Of a stretch of DNA of 64,000 bases, positions 35,141-47,500 are shown in pieces. A program made the position numbers and the translations under genes. Position 1 is the stretch's first letter; each line of letters starts with the position of its first letter. The stretch spans positions 1,338,489-1,402,488 of the forward strand of contig JANVCC010000174.1 in NCBI GenBank assembly GCA_025345505.1, in the 5' to 3' direction. Origin of the DNA: Todiramphus chloris collaris (lineage: Eukaryota > Chordata > Aves > Coraciiformes > Alcedinidae). The notes under the pieces were generated by a model. The model was not told where the DNA came from. It was given only the letters and a program-made list of their open reading frames with translations, and did no database searches.

Positions 35141-38100
35141 AACACTTTAGGGCTCGCTCTTCAGGAGGACGCGACTGGAGAGGACGGGCACCTGGGGGCT
35201 GGGAGCACGGACTGGGGAGGGGGCTCTTGAGCCAGAGCAACGCCTGCCCGGCCACGATGCCTCTGGACCCGGCACCAGAGTTGGGGCTGTTTGCAGGAGA
35301 GGAGGGGGACCCTCTGTGCCCAGTACTGGGGGACACTGGGAGGAGACACGGCTGGAAAGGGATGCTGGTGGTGATGGGGGGCAGCAAGGGGGCTGGGATG
35401 TTTGCTCTGCCTTGGAGCTCAGCACTGGCCCTCTTTGCTTGGTGTGTCTCGTCCCTTCCGGAGGAAAATTCCTCTTAGCATCTCCCGTCCCGTTCCCTCC
35501 CTCCGTAATTACAGTTCTGCACTGAAAATACCCACCATTCAGAGAGGATGGGGATATTTTCTCTTTGGGGAGAGGGGGGACTCGCTGTGTTCATGAGCTG
35601 TTCTCCTGGAGGCACCGGGCAGCAGCACCAGAACGGGCAAACAGGAGCGGCCCAGCTGAGCGGCAGCCCCAGTGCAGGGCACCAGCATCTCCAGATCCCC
35701 ATCACTTCCCCCTCCTCCCAGGACATTTTCTGTCCTCACTGCCCAGTGCTGGTTTCCATCCACTGTTCCTCACTGTCCCCAGCAAATTTCAGCTTAAGTC
35801 TGCAGCTGAAAAGGTTGAGCAGGACAGGCTGGCTGGAGGGAACTGGGATCAGGGTTGAGCCAAGCTCTGGGAACTGGGAGCAGGGAGTGAAGTGGCCTCT
35901 TGTGCAGCCGGAGATGCCAGCGTGGCAGGCAGGGGAAGGTCGAGCACTGCTGAATGCAGGCTGCCCTCGGATGGGCACTGCCCCTGGGGACCGGAGCAGA
36001 GTCCCCGGCACGGTTTGCAGCTGGGGTGTGTGGGGACAGCCCCCGGGGCTCTGGGAAAGCAGGAGCATAGCTTGGCAGCGTTTCGGTGAGGATGCCCTGG
36101 CCGCTCGCTTCGTTTCTCCTCCCACGTCTTTGATTCTCCTTCTCCCTGCCCAGTGCTGAGCTGGAGCCTGTCAGGTCTGACTTTCCCACCCAGGGCTTTC
36201 CCCGGCCTCACGCGCAGGCGGGATCCGTGCGGGCAGGGCAGAGGAGGTTGTTAAAGAGCCTTTGTGAACTCCCCAAGGTCAGCCAGAAGAGACAGCATCC
36301 ACTAATCCAAGGTCATTTCCTGGGCTAAAAGCAATAAAATGTTTTATTGATAAACTGAAGAGGTGGAAAATACACACACTAAATCCACTCTCGCACGGCG
36401 CGGGCTGTGCCTGGGCTGTTGCTGCCTTTGCCCTGGCCCTGCCTGGGATAATGCGCCGGTCGCCGTGCCGGAGGGGAGATGTTTTCTGGAAGGGGCTGAG
36501 CGTTTGGCTGCCTTCCTTGCCTCCTCCCTGCGTGTGGCTGGGCACCGCCAGGGCACCACTCCGGGGAAGCACGTTCCCAATGCCCCAGTGGCCTTCTGCT
36601 GTGAAGGTTTGGCTCCATCTTAGGGACTGCAGCTCAAGTGTGAAGAGGCTCTGGTGTGCGGCATCCCCACCCCAGCGAGCTGTGCTGCCCTCCCCGTTTG
36701 GGGCTCCTGGGCAGACTGGAGTCTCTCCAGTCAAGCTTGCACCAGAGTGGTTAAAAAAGAAAAGGACTGTGCAGCATGTCGACCCTCCTTCCCTCCCCCT
36801 GCCCGCCCCAAATAATGCTGTTAATAATTAATCGAATGAGAGCTTGCAGCTCCTGGAAAGCTGGCACTGGGACCTCCCTCTTGAACGGAGCTGCTCAGCT
36901 GGGCTTAAAACTCTTCAATAGGAATATGAAAGCTCCATCTGTTCGACGTACCCGGCCCTCTGAAGTGACAGCCCAACGTCCCTCCCCAGCCAGCACCCTT
37001 CTTCCCACAGCACGGGTCCCCCTGCCCCATGCAGCGGGGTGGCCCCCGCACCCCCACGTCTTCCCACACCAGTAAGCTCCTGCCGCACAGCCAGGGCCCC
37101 TCCAGCCCCAGCCGCGCCAGCTGGTTCATCCAGCATCTTTTTCACCCCTTTTCTCCCCTCCGCTGGGGTGCGTTTCTTCACTGACCCCAAGCCAAAGCCA
37201 GACTCATTCTTTGCAGCACAGTTTGCCCCGCAGCTGGGATGCCCTTTGCCTGTCCACGCTGCAAAGCCCTGTGTTCCCACACAGCCTGACCCCCACGGCC
37301 CCTCTTCTTCCTCGGGGAGAGGTAGAGCTAAGCCGAGTCCCCCCTGGCAGCATCCCACTGTGGAGTTCATGGGCGAGAAGCTGCTGCTTCGGGGACCGCG
37401 GAGGGAGAGCCCCGGGATGCACGTAGGGTGCTGGCACTGGGGGACGGAGGGGCGGTGGGAACAGCGACCTGGGCTCGTCGGCAGCGAGTTCAAGAGATGC
37501 CAAGGCAGCAAGGCGGGGAGGTGGGTTTTGTCATCCTTGCCAGGCCCGGTTGCCCCAAGCTGCACCTTCTCTTCAAAGGGAGGTTTGCTCTGCAGATGCC
37601 ACCGGGCTGGGTGCGGAGCGGTGTCTCCTTGCAGGGCGTGGGGAGGGGGCGAGCGCAGTAAACTCCCGGTGGCATTGTTTTCAGAGGAAGTGCTCAGTGT
37701 AAATAGAGCATGTGGGAGAGTTTGTCCTGGGCAGAGATGAAAAGTCCGTGTGACAGGCTCAGGTTATAAACAGCTTCCTCAGATTGATGTGAAATCAAAA
37801 CATTTCTATTTAGACGGAGAAAATGAAGGGGGATGTTTACTTAGCCTGGAATCTTTAAACAGTGCGATGGAGACGCGGGGTGATTTGGGGTGGGGAGCTC
37901 GGCCTGGGGGAGAGGGAGCCTCTGCCTGGCTTTGGGTGTCCCTCTGTCTGTCTGTCCCAAGCTCAGGCAGATACGAGGGTCCCTCATTCAGCAGCCCAAT
38001 TTCTGTGCCCGAGTGAACAAAACAGGGATGCTCTGGTCCCCTCCGGCCTGGTGGCCACCTTCAGCATCTCTTTGTGATGAGGGTTTCCCTTCTGCTCTTG

Positions 38101-38759
38101 AAACTGGCAGGCTGAAAGAGGGGAACAGAAATGTGGGTAGAGGTGATGTCCCTCCTGTTCCACGGACAAGGAAATAAGTCAGTGGAAAGATAAAATGATG
38201 TGTCCGAGCTTGTGGAGAGTTGGTTGCAAGGTTGGCAGAAGGAGCTGGGAGTTCTGATCTCCTGCGGCCATAGGTGCATTGGTGGGGTGGAACACGTCAG
38301 AGCCCTGCTTCTGCAGAGCAAATCCCCTCTCAGGAAGGTCTCTCACATGGTTGAAGTTTTATAGATCAAGGAAAAGGTACATATTCACAACTTGCTTTGC
38401 TTTTAACTTAAACTCTAGGAAAAGACTCTCAAAAAGTTAAAGAGCAGAATTGCTGTGCTGAGAAAATATCCCAAACACAAGGAGAGGGGCCAGGAAAGAT
38501 GCAGAGGGGAAGGGCAGGAGCCGGAGGGCAGAAGCTGGGGAGGCAAAGTGGCGAAGCCAAGGTGTGCGAGATGAAAGGAGGCAGGAACAGGAATGGAAGA
38601 CGAGTTGCAGGCTCCCTGGAGTTGCTGTGTACGCGGCAAGTGCAGCCTCGGGAACGTCTGTTCCTCTCTTCCTTTGAATAAATATTTATATATTCATTTG
38701 CCGGCTGGTGCATGCACTTGGCTGCTCACCTCCAGACCAGAATAATGGGACCTGCCCTC
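35141..38759. other. Non-coding, probable 5' intron
   Basis: GC-rich unique sequence with many fortuitous open frames and no recognisable protein. MIR-like relic at 38155-38275; a weaker MIR-like stretch at about 36260-36290 (gtgaactccccaaggtcagc). Confidence 0.5.
38155..38275 (+). repeat. MIR-like SINE relic
   Basis: acaaggaaataagtcagtgg, aaagataaaatgatgtgtcc, gagagttggttgcaagg and gagctgggagttctgatctc follow the order of the MIR 3' region (aggaaactgaggcacagaga, ttaagtgacttgcccaaggtc, gagctgggattcgaaccc). The best of the MIR-like matches in the window. Confidence 0.7.
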
Positions 38760-39420
38760 GCTGCAGAAAGGGGGAGGACAGCGGGGCTCGGGGCCGCCGC
38801 GCGTCTGCCTCCCGGTTACCTCCGCCTGCGAGCGCGGCTGAGCTCACCGGTTAAGCGGGGCCGGGTATGGTGAGACCGTGGACGGGGAATCACCGGGCAG
38901 CGGCGGGGAGAGCGGCGCCGGTGACTCAGTGCTGACCCAGTGCCCCGGCCCCAGGCGGCTCCGCGCCATGCGGGAGGCAGCGGCCGTGCCACCTGCGGCC
39001 GTCGAGGCTCCGCTGGCCCCTCGCCCGAGCGTAGAGGCGGGAGCCGTAGGTGTCCTGGCCGGGCTCCAGTTGGAGCTCGCGGCAGCCTCCTGAGGTTCCC
39101 TCTGCGGTACCGGTTGCGCATGGGATCGGCCTCCGCTTTCTGCCCTAAATAGAGCGGGAATGCGCCGGGCAGGGAAGGTGCCAGCGCGCAGCCACTCTGG
39201 CGGCTTGCCGGGCGGCTGCCCGTGCCCGAGGCCTGCGCTGGGGGAACCGCGTGGCAGGGGTGTTTGGAGAGATGGGGCTTGTTAACCCGCGGGTCCAACC
39301 GTGTCTCTGCGGCTGCTGTGATTTCTGCCCTTCCTAAGGATGGCTCTGGTCCCTCTGCGGGGAGGGAAAAGGCGATTGCACGCGGGTGTCGGTGCCGGGG
39401 GGTAGCGTTTGGGAAAGCTG
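38760..39420. promoter_or_regulatory. CpG island 1.6-2.3 kb upstream of CASZ1 exon A
   Basis: CpG-dense sequence (gccgccgcgcgtctgc, gcagcggcggggagagcg, gcggccgtcgaggctccg) with an AP-1/MARE-type TGACTCA at 38922-38928 and E-box-like words. Its position just upstream of exon A, whose first in-frame Met (41077) has a good Kozak context, suits an alternative downstream promoter producing a protein starting at that Met. No TATA box, and no donor giving an in-frame N-terminal extension, was identified. Confidence 0.6.
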
Positions 39421-41032
39421 AGGGGTACATTTTGCCTCCTGTTGCTCAGGGGGCTGATATATTTGTCGGGGGGGGGTTATTTTTCTTGCAGTCCTTGACA
39501 TGGAAGCGTGTCCGAAGCCGTCGGGAGTTTACGCTAAGCAGCCGCTCTCTGGCTCTTGGACAGCAGGTCTAAAGTTTCAGTCTGTTTGTATTGGGCTGTC
39601 ATGTTACGGGATTAGGGGCTGTCACGATGGCTTCTGGACGCGTTGTAGGGGGTCTGATTAATCTCACGGTGCTTCTGTGGAGCAGCACCTCTGTGCTGGT
39701 GCCGGGGAGGTGCAGGCTGAGCTGCCCCGAGGGGCTCCTGTGCAGCGCGGGAACCCCTTCTCTCCGTTCCGGGGCTGGAGGTGGGTTCTGGTCGCTCTCC
39801 GTGCGATGGGCCCCGCTTTCAGCCCAGCGTAAAGTCCCGGAGCACATTCTGGAGGGACCTCCAGCGATGTCCCCACAGTGTGTTTGTTTTATTGGGTGCT
39901 CTTCCTGAGCTCTGGCACACAGAGCAGGGTCTGCCCCAGTACCCTGGGTGCTGTTGCTTGCCCTTGGGACCTTTAACCCTTCTTTGTCCAGGCGTCTCTC
40001 AAAGGTATCGTAAATAAAGAGGGAAATGAGACAATGCAGCTGGTTTAGAATTTTTTTTTTTTTTTTTTTGCTTTTATTTGCAGCTGAATCTTGTTAATTA
40101 TTGGTGCAATAATTATGCAAGTGACTCTGATAGGGACCATTTAGTTCAAGCTTCTCCATGACCTTGAAGTTAAGACCTTACCTTCTTCCTTTCTCCCCCC
40201 ACTTTCTCTTCCTCCCCCTTTACAAGCTGTCACATGTGAATAAACTACATTAAAATAACAAACCCACACTAATTAAGCTGATTGTGCTGGGAAGTGTGCG
40301 AGCAGAATTTCCTGTGTGTGCGACAGAGAGCGAGCAGGCGAAGGGACCTGATCAGCTCCTACCCACCCAAGGCGGTTTTCTCCCATATGACCGCCACGCA
40401 CCAGGCAGGTGCTGCAGCGCACGCGTTCGCCAGGGCTCCTGTCCTCTGTACTGGTTCTCTCTGGTGCATACTGGTTCTCTGAGACTGTGTGTAAAGCTCA
40501 CTCAGTGAATTGGTCACCGTTCCCGGGGTTAGGCTGGGGAAGCCATTCTCCCTGCCACAGGTGCCTGGGTGCAGTTCCTGGCTGCTGTGGTTTCTGCAGC
40601 CAGCACATCTGGGATGGAGCTGGGGCCCTAGAAGCAGGTGGTGCTGCAGTCTGAAGGAGAGGGCGAGTCAGGCTTCTAGAGACTTCACAACCTGCCCGAG
40701 CCAGGAGCAAAGGCTGCTCTGTACCACCTTCACCTGCCCGGGGTGTCTGGGGCCTTCTGAGCCCAGCTCATTCCCAGCATGAATATGTGCCTCTTTCTGG
40801 AGGCCAGTGGCATCCTTTGGTACCAGCAGGCTCAGAGCGTGCCTCTCACCAGGCTCTACTGGATGGGCATCCACTCAGAGCTTAGGGAACCGATGGCAGT
40901 CCCACCTTTCAGAGGATGACACTGGCCATGCCTGAAGGCCCCTTGGGTCGGGACCAGCCGCTTGCTGTTCGCGTTCAAGTTGTCTGATCCCACTAATGCC
41001 CTTCCTTACTCCTTTCCCCTCTCTCTTTCCAG
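39421..41032. other. Non-coding, end of intron before exon A, with AT-rich candidate element
   Basis: Contains T19 (40051-40069) followed by an AT-rich motif-dense patch (40070-40280) with cttgttaattattggtgc, caataattatgcaagtgac and cactaattaagctgattg, typical homeodomain/POU words. The last 40 bases are the polypyrimidine tract and acceptor of exon A. Confidence 0.55.
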
Positions 41033-41599
41033 CTGAAAGAACTATATGCACTGACGCAGCCTCAGGAAAACCCACAATGGCTGCCAAGCGCAAAGGTGGC
41101 CTGAAGCTAAATGCAATCTGTGCCAAGCTGAGCCGCCAGGTCGTCTTCGACCACGGGGGAGCCGAACAGGCGCGAGCGGACAAGGGGCCGCAGCGCGAGA
41201 GTGGCAACAAGGACCTGCCTCAGCCTGGGACCAAGGAGCTGGGCACGGAGTTTTCAGATGGACTCAGCCGCGTGCAGAAGATCGAGGAGGACAAAAGGAG
41301 GGAGGTGATTGAGAAGTGGGTGAACGGGGAATACAACGAGGAGCCCTTGCTGGGGCGAGCGGAGGGCAAGGAATGTAAGGGCGCCGAGAGCGCGGAGCTG
41401 CCCCCCGAAGGGGTTTACATGGTGCAGCCCAAGGGCTGCAGTGATGAGGAAGATAACGGGGACGAGGCGGATGCCCTGAGAGGCTCACAGGATGGCAGCT
41501 TCTTGGATGACAGGGATTCGGACGGGCCAGCCTCGAAGGACGATGCCTACCGGTCCTCCAGCGGTGAGACAGGCTCCAAGCTGGGGGGAACCACCTCAG
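41033..41599 (+). CDS. CASZ1: CASZ1 coding exon A: N-terminal NuRD-motif and acidic region
   Basis: The acceptor follows a long pyrimidine tract (ctttcccctctctctttccag) and the donor is CAG/gtaagc. The exon begins with the last two bases of a codon (Ala if the preceding base is G) and reads [14 protein letters not shown], then [20 protein letters not shown]. That basic/hydrophobic block is highly conserved in CASZ1; the equivalent human region is reported to recruit the NuRD complex and lies next to a basic KRK cluster that could aid nuclear import. Next come [18 protein letters not shown], the conserved [19 protein letters not shown] block and an acidic, Ser-rich tail that is less like human. 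The exon ends on the first base of a Gly codon (phase 1), completed by the exon at 48005. If the intron were retained, the frame would close at 41670. The frame is open 5' to 40996 only because the intronic pyrimidine tract lacks stops, so ATG 40996 is not a genuine start. Confidence 0.95.
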
Positions 41600-44500
41600 G
41601 TAAGCCCTCTGCCCCCTCCACCTCCCTGCGCAGGGCAGCTTCACGGTCGTGTCTTCTGTGGGACAGATGAAGCTGCTGTTGTCTGTCTGTGCCAGATACG
41701 GCAGCCAAAGAGGAGTGTGAAAGCCCCAGTTCCTGGCATTTTGTTCTTGGGACTGCACTTAGTTTGCCTCTGCTTCAGCCTCCTCTTCCTGAGAGGGATG
41801 TTTGTGAGGGTGGATGTGGTTGGAGGGCTCTTTCCAGACCACAGATCCATTGGTAGAGTGGATCTCCCACTGTAGACACCTTCACACCATTCAGAGGGAG
41901 ATAGCTGTGGTGTGCTTTGGTTTCCTGGTTGTGTATGTCCACACGAGCAGGGGAAAAACCCACATCCTCCCACTTCAGTCAGGGATGCCAACTTGGGTGC
42001 AGTTGCAAGGTGTTTTCCCCCAGGCCGTGTGTGTTTTTCTTATTTTCAGCTAGCTTCTACCTTGGTTTTGGTTTATTATTCATTAAAAAAACTCATTCAA
42101 AAGCTGAATTCAGCAAGAGACGTTGGGGAGAGACCCAGATGAATTTCTTTCTCACTTTCCAATACCCAGCTTCCCCCCAGATTGATGTTGGGGGTTGCGT
42201 GAGTGCCGAGCCTCGGTAAAAGCTTAGGGTAAATGAATTCTCTCCATTAGGGCAGAGCAGCTCCCCCCCCCCCATCTGTCACTCAGCCAGGTTGGAGCTG
42301 TAATTGAAAGATCTCCCCCTAATCTGCTCCACCTGCCCACACCCCTCCCCTGATCTCAGCGTTTGGTGAATCCATCAAACTTTCCTCCTTTTGTGCGCGC
42401 GTGTTTTCCTCCTCCCGTTAATAACGCAGCCGAAACTCATCTCCGTCTGTCCGTTCCCCTTCTGGAGAGGCACATTCTCTAGTCTTCACGAGTTCAGTGG
42501 CAGCGCACATAATTATGCATATAAGATATAAACAGAGCTGTTTAATTATCCTTCGCCACATCAGTGACAGAGTAATTAACAAACATTGCAAGATCAATGA
42601 GGAAAAGTGTGACCTTCAGTTTCCTTTGATAGGAAAGCCCTTGTCGTTCCCAGGCACAAGGTGATTGTGCCTGGACGCCGCTGTTAGTTTGTTTTAATTC
42701 TGCCCCCTCCTTCTCCCCATCTTCCCCCCCCTCCCCAACATTTGCAGCTTTTATTTGCTACGGAAACTAAAAGGAGGGGAACTTAAATGTAAAAAATATA
42801 TTACCAAAGCGGGGAAAATGAAACGGGACTGAGGTTTCTCGCTGGGGTAGGAGTTCTCAGGAAACTGCCTTTGTAGGACCGTGTTGAAGGATTGTGCAAA
42901 AATGGATAAGCATTCTGGGGGGGGGGGGGCTGAAGAATCATCTGTGTTTCAGGCAGGTAATGGCACGTGTGGGGTCCGGTTTACACAGCCAGCCTCATGG
43001 GATCTGACTTGCAAACAGACCTGCTGCCAGGTCTGGAGCGGCTGTTTCAGGAACCCTGGTGTAAATGTCATTCGCAGTGTTTCGCTGGAAATCACAAACC
43101 CAAGCATCCTGTGCTTTGGGAAGGACTAAGATCTTTTCCTCTCGTCTTTTTTTTGTCGGTGTTCCAGAAAATGGATTTTAGGCTGTTCATCACTGAGTCC
43201 TCTCAGACCTGGTGTTACTGGGCGCAAGTGAAGTTCATTCCAGTGAGATCTGGAACTGCCTGCTCCAAAAAGGAGGGCTTTTTCCTGGGAGCTGGGGGTA
43301 GCAGGAGGCAGTCAGATCAGAGGGGAACACAGCTCTGCCCTCCTGGTCAGTGCAGCTTCATGGGGGTCAGGTTTTGGGGGTTCTGAGGACACAGAGGATA
43401 CAGAGCTGTCAGTGCTCAGCACCCTTTAAAATGGAGCCCGTACTTCTTCAATCAGCTGGAAACTTGGGTAAAAAGCAGGATCTGCACAGAGAACTGGCTC
43501 CTTCGTCTAACTGGCTTTCTTGTTTAGGGAGGGAAGTGATCGTAATTGTATGGGGATGAGAAGGGTTCCTGCTTCCTGGAGTCCTGGAGTTACACACACA
43601 GCCTGCTTTCCAGGACTTGTGCTCCTGCTGCTGTCCTCCTCTAGCACCTCCTGTAGTCCAGTGCCACATCCCTGCCACCTCTGTCTCCTTCCAGGGTCAG
43701 ATGGTGAGGCTTGTTGTGCACCAGGCACGAGTTTGCAGAGCTTGGGTGCCCGCTATTCAATCCTTAGGCTGCGAGACACATGGAGATGATGTGTGTGGCA
43801 TCCCTGTTTCTTTTTCTGAGCTGCCCTTGGGGAACTAGGGACCCCTGAGTCAGTGCTTGGTCTTGCCTCATGTGCTTCCCTCCCTGGTGCAGCTGGGAAA
43901 CGCGTTCAGGAATCGCAGAGCTGGTGGCTGTCAGGAGATGGGTGTCAGGAGCTGCTCTGGACGTGCAGATAGGTTTCTTCATTCATTCACGCATCCTCCC
44001 CTGCCTGTTCTTCTCTACACACATTTATATATAGCACTTAGATTTCCCAGTACAGATCCCTTTCCAGTCTCTCACTGACACACGCACAGCCAGGGACATT
44101 TTCCTACAGAGTCCCGTGTTCTTCACTCTGCCCGTTACCTACATAGCGGGCTAAGGGAGCTGTCAGAGTTCTCCTTTCTTTTCTTAGCCTGTTGGCTGAG
44201 CCTCTTAGAAAAGGAATATTGGCCCTGCTTTCAACAAGGGGGGTTTTCTCTTCACAGTTTCCTGGGGAGTCGCCACTTGGGAGAACACTCGTGCTGAGTG
44301 CCAGTTTCTTGCACATCACCCGCTCGCCCCCAAGTCTACGTGTTTTCCCTCCCAGGCTGAATAAAAGGACAGAGCCCTGGCTGGGATGTCCCATCCCCCA
44401 GTATCCAGACCTTGCGCTCCATTTGGGCTGTTTTGCTTTTCCTTCCATATATAGTGTGCTGCTGCAGGCTATTTTTAGCCCCTTTTTTTTGCTAGCTTCG

Positions 44501-47500
44501 AATCCTTTGTGATACGATAGCTGCTCTGAGACACACAGATCTCTGCTCTTTGGCAATGCCCACAAATGGAGAGCAGCGGCGAGGGGAGAGGGAGCCCTTC
44601 TATTATCACATGGAACAAGGGGAGGAATGCGGCGCAGGGGAGGAGGAGGAAGACCCAGGGACAATGCTTCTTGTGCCTTCCAGGGCTGTTTGTTCCCCAG
44701 CCGCTGTCCTGCTTCACTTCTGTCTGTCTGGGGGTATGGGGAGGGCTTGCTGTCGATGGGGTGATAGTTACCTCTTCGCTGTCGTTCGAAAGCGTGTGTG
44801 GAATGACTTGGCTGGTCTCACGGTAATCCTTGCGGTGAGACAGCTCCCTGCCGTGAGGTGCCTCCCCTGGAAAATCCTCCTGCCCTCCGGTAAAGTGCCC
44901 GTGCAAGTCAGGGAAGGTTGTCTTGGCTTTAGGGGTGTGTTGGTGGGCTCACGCTGGATGAGCCAAGGGGCCCTGGTGGACCCTGAGTGCTGGGAGCTGG
45001 CCAGGGTTTCATCTCAGCCGTGGACTGAGCAGCACTGGCAAAGCTGTTGATCAGGAGGGTATTGTGGTCTTCTGGAACCAAATCTGAGCAAAGGAAAAGC
45101 TGAGAGCAGGGCGTTTGTGGGGATGAAGGGATTACATTGAGGGTAGTGAAACCTGAACTCAAGCTCAGACTTTGCAAAGCTGAAAAAAAGAGAAAGGTCT
45201 GAAAACTCCCCTTTTCCTGTGGTCTTGTTTTTTTCATCTAATTGCCCCAATTGAGGTCTGGTCGCACGGGTCCCAGAGATACTTCCCAAGACCAGGTGTG
45301 CAGATGAGAGTTTAAAAAGGAGCTGGTCTCCTACAGCATTTCAGTTTTTCCAGTGTTAAAAGGGAATACTAGGTTTCCTTGAATCTTCTCTCTGGATTTG
45401 TAACGTCTGTGGGGCCTGAACCAAGCTGGGGCTTGTAAAAAACTGGTTTGAGATGTGGGATGGAAAAAGGGTCTCCCCTCTTTTTTTGCATGCTGCAGGT
45501 TAGGCTAAAGAAGGAAGGGAGCTGGCTGGCTTTCAGGGCAGCTGCTAACGCTAGTAAAAATCACACTTAATAGTTTAATTTCCTATCAGATCCTCTCTGT
45601 GGTTTTCTTCCTCCCCTTGCAGTTTGGCACAGGCTGGGTAGAGTTTTTCTGTGCGGTGCTTGGAAGTCAGGGCATTGTGAAGGAGGCTAGGGGATTATTT
45701 TATGGGTCCAAAAAGAGAGGAAAAGCAGAACAGGAGGGAATTGTTAGACCCAGTAGGGATTTCATGGATTTAATCACTTTTGTTGGGCCATAGGGTTACA
45801 CTGAAATGGAAGTGGAGGAGAGAGAAAAAGGGGTAAAAAGGAGAACTGCTTTAATGCATGATGAAATTACCTAATATGTCTGTGTGTGAAAGATAAAATT
45901 GATGGCTCTGGTAGGGTGTTGGAGGGGCCACAGGAGAGAGCCAACCGGGGAAGCACAGATGAAATGATTGTATCTCTGCAGATGGAGTAATTCAGCCTTT
46001 CTTTGTGGTTTCCTTCTGACAAGTCTTGTTATTGGACACTGGGGCATGAGTCTGCATTTAACATCCTGTAAGATTAATACTGACCCATGAGGTTGCATGA
46101 GGACAAAAAGCTACAACCTGAGCCAAGCGCTGCAGGACTTTGCCATCCGTTCTGTAACCAACGGGGTGTTTATTCTGAAGTCGGGCATCCCAAAATCCCA
46201 TGCAGGATGCTGGGCCTAAGTGCCCAGAACTGGAAACTCATTTGAGGGCTAAACCCAGATCCTAGCACTTAGCAGATGTGTCTTTGTCCTTCTGCTGCAA
46301 GCTTCAGGCACGTTCTTTGCGTGGTCTTTCTCACGTGCCACAGGCAGGCAGCTGGAGCAGCAGCACTTGTGCTCCACTGGGCAGTACCGACACCGGAACG
46401 TGACCCGATGGTCTCGCACCTTGGAGTGCCCATTGTAGGCAGGGTCTTCCTCCACACGGCCCTGTGGAAACTGAGCTGGGGAAGCTGATGGCTTCGCTCA
46501 CTGCCTGGGTTTTGTGCTCGTGGGAGCTTTTTGTGCCGGGTTTCAAGGCAGGGTGGTTTGGTTGGAGCAGGACGCGGTGCCCAGCCCCTCCGTTCTGCTG
46601 CCAGCGTGCCCGCCGGCGCACGGGTGCGCGTGCCCGTCAGAGCCGGGGCGAGCGATTGGAAAAGATGACGAGGGAGGTTTGAAGGACTCCTGCACACAGT
46701 AAATCTTTACTCTGCGGGAGAAAGCGAGAGGGAGAGGAGGAGGAGCGCTGTGTCAGACTGAAGCCTAAATGAGTCCAAGCTGGCACGTCAGAGCAATCTT
46801 TATTTCCTCCTTTACACTGATATTGGGTGACCTCCAGATGTGTGTTCTTCCCCTCCTGGTGGCCTGTGAAACTGCCTGAGGGAGCTGGGGAGGGAGGAAG
46901 GGAGGGAGAGACCCAGGGAAGGACAGCTTTTGCTCATTCTCCCTCCCTGCCATCACGATCAGGTGAACTAACCCCTTCCTGCCCCTTCCCCAACCCCTGC
47001 TCCAGAGAACGGGCTTCCTCCTGGCTCTGGAGCCCACATCAGGACAACAGCTTCCTCTGTCCTCAGTCCAAATCTGTTCCTTACCTGTTTTGTACCTGCG
47101 TGGATTCTTCCCTTCTCTGGTCTGACTGGAAGCTGTTCTTGGCTCCTCAGGGGGCTGCTGTGGGTTTCTGCAGCCTGTGCTGACCAGTGGCCCCTTTTCA
47201 CAGGGACAGTAGTTGCTTTCCAGTCTTTGAGGTTGAGAAAGAAGGGAACAATTTGGGTGAAAAGAACTCTTATGAAATTAGCAGGGAAGGGAAGGACTGA
47301 AACAGCTACAGGGAGCTATCCTGTCTCTGTCTTGCCTTCTCTTCTTCCCTCCTTGCCCTCCACTGCCTACAGCCTTCGCTGCTCTTCCCCCGCCTTACTC
47401 CACCTCCACCCCTGCTGCTCTGCTCTGCACTTTTCCATTCTGCCCCTATCCTGCTGCGCCACGGACGTTGTCTTGCTCCGTGTCCCCTTCCCTGTTGGTA

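Noticed and set aside
38862-38876. Donor-like TATG/gtgaga in the CpG island as a coding first exon for exon A
   Set aside because: Joining ATG directly to CTGAAAG at 41033 would put exon A in the wrong frame. It remains possible only as a non-coding exon.
42917-42929. G13 run as a regulatory G-quadruplex
   Set aside because: A single homopolymer without further G runs nearby; more likely simple slippage.
46249-46455. Minus-strand 68-codon frame with a Cys cluster ([15 protein letters not shown]) resembling a zinc ribbon
   Set aside because: The cysteine spacing does not fit a family I can name, there is no His partner pattern, and it lies alone in an intron on the opposite strand.
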